The notes below the pieces were generated by a model. It worked only from the letters and a program-made list of their open reading frames with translations. It searched no databases and was not told where the DNA came from. DNA of 64,000 nt from Rhodopseudomonas faecalis (lineage in GTDB: Bacteria; Pseudomonadota; Alphaproteobacteria; Rhizobiales; Xanthobacteraceae), in NCBI RefSeq assembly GCF_003217325.1, contig NZ_QJTI01000016.1:1-64000 (forward strand), in the 5' to 3' direction. A program made the position numbers and the translations under genes. Of the stretch, positions 47,877 through 55,258 are shown one piece after another; within the stretch, counting starts at the first letter, position 1, and every line of letters begins with the position of its first letter.

Positions 47877-48620
47877 ATGACCAGGATGACCTTCGCCAAG
47901 ATGAACTATGTCAAAACCTTCGCCGTGATTGCCGTGGCCGTGGCCGTCGCCGGTGCGGTGGCCGGCCACGCCGCCGATCTGCCGCTGCCGGTGGCCAAGC
48001 CCGCTATCAGCCAGGACGTGGTCAGCCAAACCGTGGTCAGCCAAACCGTGGTCAGCCAAACCGTGGTCAGCCAAGCCGTGGTCAGCCAAGCCGTGGTCGA
48101 CAATTATCTGCAGGCGACCTTTGGCAAGGCGCCGCCGGAATGGCAGGCCAAGATCGTACCGGATGAGGCGATGAAACTATGCAGCAGCTATCGCAACGAG
48201 CCGCCGCCGGCGCTGGCTGAAAAGCTGATCGCCGAGGAGAGCCAACGGGTGGTGCTGCCGGCCGACGGCCAGTTCCTCGGCGATTGGAAGTCCGGCGCCA
48301 AGATCGCCAATAACGGCCGCGGCGGCCAGTTTTCCGACGACGCCAACACCGTGAATGGCGGCAATTGCTACGCCTGCCATCAGATGGAGCAATCGGAAGT
48401 GTCGTTCGGCACGCTCGGGCCGAGCCTGACCCACTACGGCAAGGACCGCCACTACGACGCGGCCGAAATCAAGCGCGCTTATATCAAGATCTACAATTCG
48501 CAGGCCGTGGTGGCGTGCTCCAACATGCCGCGCTTTGGCGCCAACAAATTCCTGACCGAGCAGCAGATCAAGGACGTGATGGCGTTCCTGTTCGATCCGC
48601 AATCGCCCGTGAACAAATAG
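47877..48620 (+). CDS. soxX: SoxX, c-type cytochrome with a VVSQ repeat insert
   Basis: A 247-residue exported cytochrome, the electron-accepting subunit of SoxAX. N-terminal hydrophobic signal (about residues 14-31). Heme site C164-Y-A-C167-H168 and a likely axial Met in SNMPRFG. Residues 48-72 are five near-identical VVSQ(T/A) repeats encoded by a 15-bp minisatellite, which inserts a flexible linker between the signal and the SoxX core. It starts 12 bp after soxA. Confidence 0.9.
   Translation: MTRMTFAKMNYVKTFAVIAVAVAVAGAVAGHAADLPLPVAKPAISQDVVSQTVVSQTVVSQTVVSQAVVSQAVVDNYLQATFGKAPPEWQAKIVPDEAMKLCSSYRNEPPPALAEKLIAEESQRVVLPADGQFLGDWKSGAKIANNGRGGQFSDDANTVNGGNCYACHQMEQSEVSFGTLGPSLTHYGKDRHYDAAEIKRAYIKIYNSQAVVACSNMPRFGANKFLTEQQIKDVMAFLFDPQSPVNK
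48018..48092 (+). repeat. 15-bp coding minisatellite in soxX
   Basis: Five tandem units of GTGGTCAGCCAAACC (last two with GCC), 48018-48092, in frame. Units 1-3 are identical. Copy number could vary between strains without breaking the frame. Confidence 0.9.
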
Positions 48621-48650
48621 CCCGCAACAAACAAACTGGGATTGCTGATC

Positions 48651-49151
48651 ATGATGCTCCGCTCTGTGCTCATCGCCCTGCTCGCCGCCAGCGCTATTGC
48701 GGCGGCCGCCCGCGCGCAGGACGCGCTGGTCACCTACAAGGCGCTCAGCCCGGAACTGGCGCTCGACTGCGCGCGCGCCGCACTCAACGAATGCCGCACG
48801 CGCGGCTTTCAGGTCGGGGTCGCGGTGGTCGATCGCTTCGGCCTCACGCAAGTGACGCTGCGCGACCGCTTTGCCGGCGCGCACACCATTCCGACCGCGA
48901 CCGGCAAGGCCTGGACCGCGGCGACGTTCCGCACCGCCACCACCGATCTGCAGAACTTAAGCCAGCCGGGCTCGGCGCTGTCCGGTCTGCGCAGCGTGCC
49001 GGGCGCGCTGATCCTGGGCGGCGCGATCACCATCGACGCGGCCGGCTCGCTGGTCGGCGCGATCGGCGTGTCGGGTGCGCCGGGTGGCGACATCGACGAA
49101 GCCTGCGCCAAAGCGGGCATCGACGCCATTCGCGAACGGCTGGATTTTTAG
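48651..49151 (+). CDS. HbpS/GlcG-family heme-binding-like protein
   Basis: A 166-residue exported protein with a signal peptide (cleavage near RAQDA) and the HbpS/GlcG (DUF336) fold (LDCARAALNECRTRGFQVGVAVVD, GAHTIPTATGKAWTAATF, GGAITIDAAGSLVGAIGVSGAP; given as separate blocks). HbpS proteins bind heme, and such genes often sit in sox loci, suggesting heme handling for the Sox cytochromes. Start uncertain: ATG at 48651 or 48654. Confidence 0.78.
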   Translation: MMLRSVLIALLAASAIAAAARAQDALVTYKALSPELALDCARAALNECRTRGFQVGVAVVDRFGLTQVTLRDRFAGAHTIPTATGKAWTAATFRTATTDLQNLSQPGSALSGLRSVPGALILGGAITIDAAGSLVGAIGVSGAPGGDIDEACAKAGIDAIRERLDF

Positions 49152-49214
49152 CGCTATCGCGAAAGACCGAGCGGCCGCGCTCATACCCGCGGCCCTCGAT
49201 ACCCAACTGTCCAG

Positions 49215-49252
49215 TCGTCGTGGCCGGGCTTCGTCCCGGCCATCCGCGTCTT
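49215..49252. repeat. Family A half-element
   Basis: CGTCGTGGCCGGGCTTCGTCCCGGCCATCC followed by GCGTCTTGG; only the GCCGGGC arm is present. The rest of the 333-bp gap (49152-49484) holds no gene apart from the palindrome at 49455. Confidence 0.7.
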
Positions 49253-49454
49253 GGCCTTTTGAACGCGCGTGACGCCGGTGACTAGGCCTGACGAATCACC
49301 ACAGCGCCGCTGCTATCAGCCGATATCGCCGAGCGCGGGAAAGGTTGCCACAGCCAGTTCGAGACCTGCGGCATGGCGCCGGACAGGAACATCAGCCCGG
49401 CCCTACCGCTCCGATCCAAGAGATATTGGCCGTCAAGGGCGGTAGGCTCTGGTA

Positions 49455-49480
49455 CACATATGCGAATTCGATTATATGTG
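49455..49480. promoter_or_regulatory. CACATAT-N12-ATATGTG palindrome at the soxS start
   Basis: CACATAT (49455-49461) and ATATGTG (49474-49480) are perfect 7-bp inverted repeats that abut the soxS start codon. The geometry suits an ArsR-family dimer, and the repressor gene is the next but one downstream. Confidence 0.5.
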
Positions 49481-49484
49481 CGCT

Positions 49485-49883
49485 ATGTCGAAGGGGTGGA
49501 GACCGCAACTTCTGTTTGCAGCGCTGCTATTGGCGTTGATGCCGATGCGCGCCATGGCGGCTGAGTTGATCGTGTTTGAACGCGATGGCTGCCCCTGGTG
49601 CCAGCGCTGGAATCGCGAGGTCGGCGCCGTTTACGACAAGACCGACGAAGCGAAACGGCTGCCGCTGCGGCGCGTCAATCTCGACCGCGGCACGGCGCAG
49701 GGCCTGCGGCTCGATATGCCGGTGCGCTTTACGCCGACATTCGTGGTGGTGGACCAGGACCGTGAGGTCGGGCGCATCACGGGTTACATCAATGACGATA
49801 CGTTCTGGGGCTTGCTTGGCACCTTGATCGCCAAACTGCCGCCCCCGGTTGCTGAGAGTTCAGTATCGGCCATCCAACGCTAG
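49485..49883 (+). CDS. soxS: SoxS-like exported thioredoxin
   Basis: A 132-residue protein with a signal peptide (about residues 1-26) and a thioredoxin fold with the redox motif DGCPWCQ (C36, C39). SoxS-type thioredoxins reduce or reactivate the SoxY cysteine in the periplasm. ATG at 49485 chosen; the ATG at 49476 lies inside the palindrome and would add three residues. Confidence 0.8.
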   Translation: MSKGWRPQLLFAALLLALMPMRAMAAELIVFERDGCPWCQRWNREVGAVYDKTDEAKRLPLRRVNLDRGTAQGLRLDMPVRFTPTFVVVDQDREVGRITGYINDDTFWGLLGTLIAKLPPPVAESSVSAIQR

Positions 49884-49901
49884 AGCGGATCCTTCAGCAT
49901 C

Positions 49902-50279
49902 ATGGCATCGATCCTTCCCGACGATATCGAAACGGAACTGCGAGACGGCGCGGAATATTCGCCGGAACTCGAAACGCTGATGCGCAATGCGCGCAAGGCC
50001 AGCAACTTCCTGAAAGCGCTGTCGCATGAAAGCCGGCTGCTGCTGCTGTGCCTGCTCGCCGAGGGCGAACGCTCGGTCAGCGAACTGGAGAGCATTCTGT
50101 CGTTGCGGCAATCTGCTGTGTCGCAGCAATTGGCGCGGCTGCGCTATGACGGCATGGTCGATACCCGCCGCGACGGCAAGACGATCTACTATAGTCTTGC
50201 CAATGACGACGTGCGCCGTGTGATATCTGTCGTGTACGATATCTTCTGCGCAACCGCGAAGGCCGACAAGAAGCCATAA
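49902..50279 (+). CDS. soxR: ArsR-family repressor with two sensing cysteines (SoxR/SqrR/BigR type)
   Basis: A 125-residue winged-helix regulator (HTH about residues 58-80, SLRQSAVSQQLARLR). C50 in LLLCLLAEGE and C116 in YDIFC match the two cysteines that form a tetrasulfide bridge in SqrR/BigR when persulfides are present, lowering DNA affinity. It is the likely repressor of both sox arms and of the flavocytochrome genes. 18 bp after soxS. Confidence 0.85.
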   Translation: MASILPDDIETELRDGAEYSPELETLMRNARKASNFLKALSHESRLLLLCLLAEGERSVSELESILSLRQSAVSQQLARLRYDGMVDTRRDGKTIYYSLANDDVRRVISVVYDIFCATAKADKKP

Positions 50280-50355
50280 CTCCGCCGGGACGCCGAAAGG
50301 CTCGGACCGCGCTTGCCAAGGCGAGCAGCGGCCTTGCGCGCAACGGGAGGTCCCT

Positions 50356-51441
50356 GTGCAGAGTTGGTCCGCCTGGATCATCGCGTTTGCCGGCTTCGCG
50401 ATCGGGCTGATCGCCGGATTTGCCGTGCGACAAGCCAAGCTGTGCTCATTCGGCGCGATCGAAGATCTGCTGATCGGCGGTGACAGCCGGCGTATGCGGG
50501 TGTTCGCGCTCGCGCTCGGCATTGCGCTGCTTGGTACGCAAGCGCTGATCGCATTCGGCGTGCTGGCGCCGGATCAAACCTCCTACACGCCAAGCGCGCT
50601 GCCGCTGCTTTCGACCGTGACCGGCAGCATCCTGTTCGGCATTGGCATGGCGCTGGTCGGCACCTGCGGCTTTGGCTCGCTGGTGCGGCTTGGCACCGGC
50701 GATCTGCGCAGCCTGGTGGTGGTGCTGGTGCTGGGCGCGCTGGCCTACGCCACGCTGCGCGGCATTTTCGCAGCGCCACGGATCACGGTGCTGGAGGCGG
50801 TCGCCGTTCCGATGCCTGATGGCCTGCGCTCCGACCTGCCATCGCTGATCAAATATCTGATCGGCTCGGAATGGCGCGGCGCGCTGGCGCTGACCCTCGG
50901 CGCGGCGCTGTGTTTCAGCGCGCTCGGCAGCAGCCGGATGTGGCGGACGCCGCGATTGCTGACGGCTGGCGCCGTGCTCGGCGTGATGGTGACGCTGGGC
51001 TGGCTGGCGACCACGCTGTTGCATGATGACTTCGCCGGGCCGGCGCGGCCGCAAAGCCTGACCTTCGTTTCGACGGTCGGCAAGGCATTGTTTGCCAGCC
51101 TGATCAGCACCGCCAATCTCGCCGATTTCGGCGTCGGCTCGGTGTTCGGCGTGATCGCGGGCGCGTTCTTGTCGGCCTGGTGGTCCGATGATCTGCGCTG
51201 GGAAGCGTTCGATGATGATCGCGAGATGCGCCGTCATCTCACCGGCGCGGCGCTGATGGGCGTTGGCGGCATTCTCGCCGGCGGCTGCACCATCGGCCAG
51301 GGACTAACCGCCGGATCGCTGCTATCGTTGTCCTGGCCGTTTGCCGTCGGCGGCATGATCCTGGGCGCCCGGATCGGCATCGCGTTTCTGATGGGTGACA
51401 TCCCCTTGCGGGCCCGGCGCGGCAAGCAGCGGCTGACTTAG
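50356..51441 (+). CDS. soxT: SoxT-like YeeE/YedE transporter
   Basis: A 361-residue polytopic protein, paralogous to the transporter at 41031. Cysteine motifs RQAKLCSFG (C30), LVGTCGFGSLVR (C104) and LAGGCTIGQG near residue 323. SoxT proteins are linked to thiosulfate uptake or to sulfur signalling with the neighbouring SoxR. GTG start at 50356 with GGGAGG upstream. Confidence 0.82.
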   Translation: MQSWSAWIIAFAGFAIGLIAGFAVRQAKLCSFGAIEDLLIGGDSRRMRVFALALGIALLGTQALIAFGVLAPDQTSYTPSALPLLSTVTGSILFGIGMALVGTCGFGSLVRLGTGDLRSLVVVLVLGALAYATLRGIFAAPRITVLEAVAVPMPDGLRSDLPSLIKYLIGSEWRGALALTLGAALCFSALGSSRMWRTPRLLTAGAVLGVMVTLGWLATTLLHDDFAGPARPQSLTFVSTVGKALFASLISTANLADFGVGSVFGVIAGAFLSAWWSDDLRWEAFDDDREMRRHLTGAALMGVGGILAGGCTIGQGLTAGSLLSLSWPFAVGGMILGARIGIAFLMGDIPLRARRGKQRLT

Positions 51442-51444
51442 CCA

Positions 51445-51459
51445 CCCGCTCGCAGCGGG
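51445..51459 (+). terminator. Short hairpin after soxT
   Basis: CCCGCT (51445-51450) and AGCGGG (51454-51459) form a small hairpin three bases after the soxT stop; no T-run. Weak candidate. Confidence 0.3.
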
Positions 51460-51566
51460 CAAATAACAATCACCGCTGTCACTTGCGGCAGTGCAGCACG
51501 GATAATTGCCGCGCGCATCAGCAAGACCACGCACTAACACTTGCCCAAACGCATCTTCGTATTATT

Positions 51567-51588
51567 ATGTTCAAAAAGCTGAATGTAT
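51567..51588. promoter_or_regulatory. Candidate operator upstream of the flavocytochrome genes
   Basis: AT-rich patch with ATGTTCA...TGAATGTAT, an imperfect inverted repeat. TGAATGTA also occurs in the soxY/soxA region, so a common regulator (SoxR) is possible. Low confidence. Confidence 0.3.
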
Positions 51589-51681
51589 CTCTGCAGAGAG
51601 CGGCGGCCACGCTGCTACTGACAAGAGAACGAAGTCGCGCAACGGCCACTACCACAGGCCGCCGACGAAAGGGGCAAGGAA

Positions 51682-52197
51682 ATGCCGGGCAGCCGCCGCA
51701 AGGCGATACTGCTTTGCGGAGCATGGGCAGCACAACCGCAACTCGCCTCCCATGATTCGCAGCGCGCACCAACGCCGGCCGAGGCCGCACGGCGAGCCGA
51801 CCGCGTTGGCCGAGGCCGTCGCAGCGATGTTGTCGTCAGCCTCCAGATCACCAAGGTCGCCGCGCTCGTCATCGGCGCGGTGCTGATGACCACCGCCACG
51901 GCGAAAGCCGGCGGCGATCGCGAGCTTGGCGAATATCTCTCCACCGAATGCGTCACCTGTCATCAGCTCAGCGGCCGCAACGACGGCATTCCTTCGATCG
52001 TCGGCTGGCCGGAATCGAGCCTCGTGCAAGCGCTGAGCGATTTTCGCGAGCACCGCCGCGACAATGCGGTGATGCGCTCGATCGCCATCAAATTCACCGA
52101 TGACGAATTGGCGGCGCTGGCTGCCTATTTCGGCAGTCTGGCACCGGATCATGAAACACAGTCGGTCGCCGCCAGCGACGGGGCCACAACCAAATAA
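51682..52197 (+). CDS. Monoheme c-type cytochrome of the sulfide dehydrogenase
   Basis: A 171-residue class I cytochrome c with heme site C90-V-T-C93-H94 and the ITKVAALVIGAVLMTTATAKA export segment at about residues 56-76. An unusual ~50-residue Arg-rich N-terminal extension precedes it. The ATG at 51682 has GGGG 7 bases upstream, and no better start is available downstream, so the extension may be real. It sits directly before two FccB-like flavoproteins and likely passes their electrons on (SoxE/FccA role). Confidence 0.8.
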   Translation: MPGSRRKAILLCGAWAAQPQLASHDSQRAPTPAEAARRADRVGRGRRSDVVVSLQITKVAALVIGAVLMTTATAKAGGDRELGEYLSTECVTCHQLSGRNDGIPSIVGWPESSLVQALSDFREHRRDNAVMRSIAIKFTDDELAALAAYFGSLAPDHETQSVAASDGATTK

Positions 52198-52213
52198 GCA
52201 GGGAGGAATAAGC

Positions 52214-53482
52214 ATGTCCACGATCACCCGACGCCGGTTTTCGGCATCCGTTCTGGCCGCCGCCGGCGTCCTGGCTGCCCCGGGCGTGCTGCGCGCCCAA
52301 GGCAAACCCAAGCTGGTGGTGATCGGCGGCGGGCCAGGCGGCGCCACGGTCGCGAAATATGTCGCGCGCGATTCGCAAGGCGCGATCGATGTCACCATGG
52401 TCGAGCCGCTCGACGCTTTCATCACCTGCTTCCATTCCAATCTGGTGCTCGGCGGCCTGCGCAGCTACGACTCGATCATCCACCCCTACAAGCTGTCGAA
52501 TTACGGCGTGAAGCACGTCCGGCAGATGGCGGCCGCGATCGATCGTGACAAGAAGCAGGTCCGGCTCGCCGATGGCAGCACGCTGCCCTACGATCGCCTG
52601 GTGGTCGCGCCCGGCATTGATATCAAGTTCGATTCCGTGCCCGGCTACTCCGAAGAGGCCGCCGCGATCATGCCCCATGCCTGGAAGCCGGGCGCGCAGA
52701 CCTTGCTGCTGAAGAAACAGCTCGACGCGCTCAGTGACGGCGCGACCATCGTGATGCTGGCGCCGCCCAATCCCTATCGCTGCCCGCCGGGGCCCTATGA
52801 GCGCGTGTCGTGTATGGCCGCCGTGCTGAAGGCCAAGGGCCACACCAAGTCGCGCATTGTGGTGATCGACCCCAAGGAAAAATTCTCCAAGATGGCGCTG
52901 TTCCAGGAAGGCTGGCAGAAGCACTATCCGGGCATGGTCGAGTGGATGGACCCGAAGATGCACGGCGGCGTCAAGGCGGTCGATCCCAAGGCGATGACCG
53001 TGACCACCGACCTCGAAACCATCAAGGCCGACCTTGTCAACGTGATCCCGGCGCAGATGGCAGGCAAGATTGCGCGCGACGCCCAACTGACTAATCAGAT
53101 CGGCTATTGTCCGATCGATCCGAACAATATGAAGTCGGCGGTCGATCCGAACATCTATGTGCTCGGCGACGCCGCGATCGCCGGCACCATGCCGAAATCG
53201 GCTTTCTCCGCCAACAGCCATGCCAAGGTGGTGGCGATGGCGGTGCGCGGCGAACTCGCCGGCAGCCGCACCTTCCCGGCGCGCTATGCCAACACCTGCT
53301 GGTCGGTGATCGCCAAGGACGACACCGTGAAAATCGGCGGCCGCTATGAAGCCAAGGACGGCGCGATCGCCGAAGTCGAAGGCTTCGTCTCCAAGACCAA
53401 CGAAAATCCGGAAGTGCGGCTGCAGACCAGCGAAGAAAACATGGGCTGGTACTCCGGCATCACCGCAGACATCTTCACATGA
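52214..53482 (+). CDS. soxF: FccB/SoxF flavoprotein 1 of flavocytochrome c sulfide dehydrogenase
   Basis: A 422-residue periplasmic flavoprotein. Tat signal TRRRFSAS at the start; FAD motif VIGGGPGGATVAKY (about residues 36-49). C72 in FITCFHSN corresponds to the cysteine that binds FAD covalently in Allochromatium FccB. The redox disulfide is C190 (PYRCPPGPYER) with C362 (NTCWS). Oxidises sulfide or related sulfur to sulfane sulfur. GGGAGG before the ATG at 52214, 16 bp after the cytochrome gene. Confidence 0.88.
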   Translation: MSTITRRRFSASVLAAAGVLAAPGVLRAQGKPKLVVIGGGPGGATVAKYVARDSQGAIDVTMVEPLDAFITCFHSNLVLGGLRSYDSIIHPYKLSNYGVKHVRQMAAAIDRDKKQVRLADGSTLPYDRLVVAPGIDIKFDSVPGYSEEAAAIMPHAWKPGAQTLLLKKQLDALSDGATIVMLAPPNPYRCPPGPYERVSCMAAVLKAKGHTKSRIVVIDPKEKFSKMALFQEGWQKHYPGMVEWMDPKMHGGVKAVDPKAMTVTTDLETIKADLVNVIPAQMAGKIARDAQLTNQIGYCPIDPNNMKSAVDPNIYVLGDAAIAGTMPKSAFSANSHAKVVAMAVRGELAGSRTFPARYANTCWSVIAKDDTVKIGGRYEAKDGAIAEVEGFVSKTNENPEVRLQTSEENMGWYSGITADIFT

Positions 53483-53528
53483 CAGCTCGCCGCGCTTCGC
53501 CCGGCGGAGCGCGGCAAGGAGACCGGCT

Positions 53529-54797
53529 GTGACGACCTCTCCCCTCCTGACCCGACGCAGCATGATCGGCGCCCTGGCCGCGACGGCTGCGTTCGGCTGT
53601 CCCGCGATCGCCAAAGCCAAGCCACGGATCGTGGTGGTGGGTGGTGGCCCTGGCGGCGCCACCGCGGCCCGCTATCTGTGTCACGGCTCGGACGCGCTCG
53701 ACGTGACGCTGGTGGAGGCCAACCGCAACTACGTCACGCCGTTCACCTCCAATCTCTATCTCGGCGGCCTCAAGAATTTTGAGGCGCTGAACTTTGGCTA
53801 TTACGGCGTGGCCGCTTCCGGCGCCAAACTGGTGTTCGACCGCGTCACCGCGATCGAGCGCGACGCCAAACAGGTGCGGCTCGCGGGCGGCGGCCGGCTC
53901 GATTACGATCGGCTGATCCTGTCGCCCGGCATCGATTTTCGCTGGAACTCGGTGCCGGGCTATTCGCAGCAGGCGGCCGCGGTGATGCCGCATGGCTATC
54001 AGGGCGGCGAGCAGTTTCAGCTCGTGAAGCGTCAGCTCGATGCGCTCGGCGATGGCGGCACCATTGTCATCATCGCGCCGCCGACGCCCTATCGCTGTCC
54101 GCCGGCGCCTTATGAGCGCGCCTCGATGATGGCCAATGCGCTCAAGACGCGCGGCGTCAAGAATGTCCGGATCGTGATCCTGGACTACAAGGATCACTTT
54201 GCGATGCAGCCCTTGTTCACCGATGGCTGGGAGCGCCACTATCCCGGCATGGTGGAGTGGCAGGACCCGACCATTCACGGCGGCATCAAGGAAGTCGATC
54301 CGCGCACCATGACCGTGGTCACTGACCTCGAACAGATCAAGGCAGCCATGGTCAATGTGATCCCGGCGCAGACCGCGGGCCAGCTCGGCCGCGACGCTGG
54401 CTTAGTCGATGAAAGCGGTTTTTGCCCGGTCAATGCCGACACCATGACCTCGCTGATCGATCCGGCGATCCACGTTATCGGCGACTCGGCGATCGGCGGC
54501 GATTTCCCGAAATCGGGTTTTGCCGCCAACAATGAGGGCAAGCTGACCGCGATGATCATCCGCGCTGAACTGGCCGGTGGTCGGCGGCTGCCGTTCCGCT
54601 TCACCAATCATTGCTGGAGCACGCTGGCGCCGAACGACGCCGTCAAGAACGGCGCGCGCTACGAGCCGCGCGACGGCCGGATCGTGATGATCGAGCCCTA
54701 TACCTCACAGCTCGACGAAAGCGCCGAGCTGCGCGCCAAGCAGGCGCGCGAAGCCACCGGCTGGTATGCCGGCATGACCACCGACATTTTTGGGTAA
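53529..54797 (+). CDS. FccB/SoxF flavoprotein 2, lacking the FAD-linking cysteine
   Basis: A 422-residue paralogue of the preceding protein with the same layout: Tat-like TRRSMIG signal, FAD motif VVGGGPGGATAARY, redox pair C190 (PYRCPPAPYER) and C362 (NHCWS). The position that would carry the covalent FAD cysteine is P71 (VTPFTSN). GTG start at 53529 preceded by AAGGAGA. It may use non-covalent FAD, a different substrate, or a different cytochrome partner; only one cytochrome gene is present. Confidence 0.85.
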   Translation: MTTSPLLTRRSMIGALAATAAFGCPAIAKAKPRIVVVGGGPGGATAARYLCHGSDALDVTLVEANRNYVTPFTSNLYLGGLKNFEALNFGYYGVAASGAKLVFDRVTAIERDAKQVRLAGGGRLDYDRLILSPGIDFRWNSVPGYSQQAAAVMPHGYQGGEQFQLVKRQLDALGDGGTIVIIAPPTPYRCPPAPYERASMMANALKTRGVKNVRIVILDYKDHFAMQPLFTDGWERHYPGMVEWQDPTIHGGIKEVDPRTMTVVTDLEQIKAAMVNVIPAQTAGQLGRDAGLVDESGFCPVNADTMTSLIDPAIHVIGDSAIGGDFPKSGFAANNEGKLTAMIIRAELAGGRRLPFRFTNHCWSTLAPNDAVKNGARYEPRDGRIVMIEPYTSQLDESAELRAKQAREATGWYAGMTTDIFG

Positions 54798-54858
54798 GGT
54801 TGAGTTAGTTCGGATCAAACAGAACTAACTCCAGCGACAATTGAATCCACTACGCCGC

Positions 54859-54980
54859 GCGTCATGGCCGGCCGCGTCTTGGACAATCGCGTCTTGGCCA
54901 TCCACGTCTTGGCCATCCACGTCTTGGCACCTGCACCGCTGCGAAGACGTCGATCCCCGCGACAAGCGCGGGGATGACGT
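54859..54980. repeat. Degenerate family A element with reiterated core
   Basis: The GTCTTGGCCATCCAC core is repeated three times between the two outer arms, as if by slippage; the right arm CCCCGCGACAAGCGCGGGG is intact. Lies in the 461-bp gap between the sox locus and the RND operon. Confidence 0.7.
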
Positions 54981-55010
54981 GAAGCAGTGAGGAGAAACGC
55001 GCTCACCATC

Positions 55011-55209
55011 CCTCCCCCCGCGTAGCGGTGGGGAGGGTCGGCGCGTAGCGCCGGGGTGGGGGGAGTTTTGCCGATCACACGGATCGACGCTTCATTTCGA
55101 TAGTCGGGCAGTAAACGGTAGGCAGAACGAAACTGCGCGCCTCCTCGTCCCCCCACCCGTCCGGCCCGATCAGCATCGGGCCGGCCACCCTCCCCGCAAG
55201 GAGGAGGGA
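55011..55209. repeat. Family B palindromic intergenic element, paired copies
   Basis: Copies at 55011-55064 and 55149-55209, in opposite orientation; the second has GGCCCGATCAGCATCGGGCC. Confidence 0.75.
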
Positions 55210-55258
55210 CAGAGAAGGCGTTGCACCGTCTTGCCGCAACACAAGCGTATTGCGCCCG

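Noticed and set aside
51567-51755. Small ORF starting MFKKLNVSLQRAA before the cytochrome gene
   Set aside because: It overlaps the cytochrome start region, ends in low-complexity Thr/Arg/Gly and has no recognisable family.
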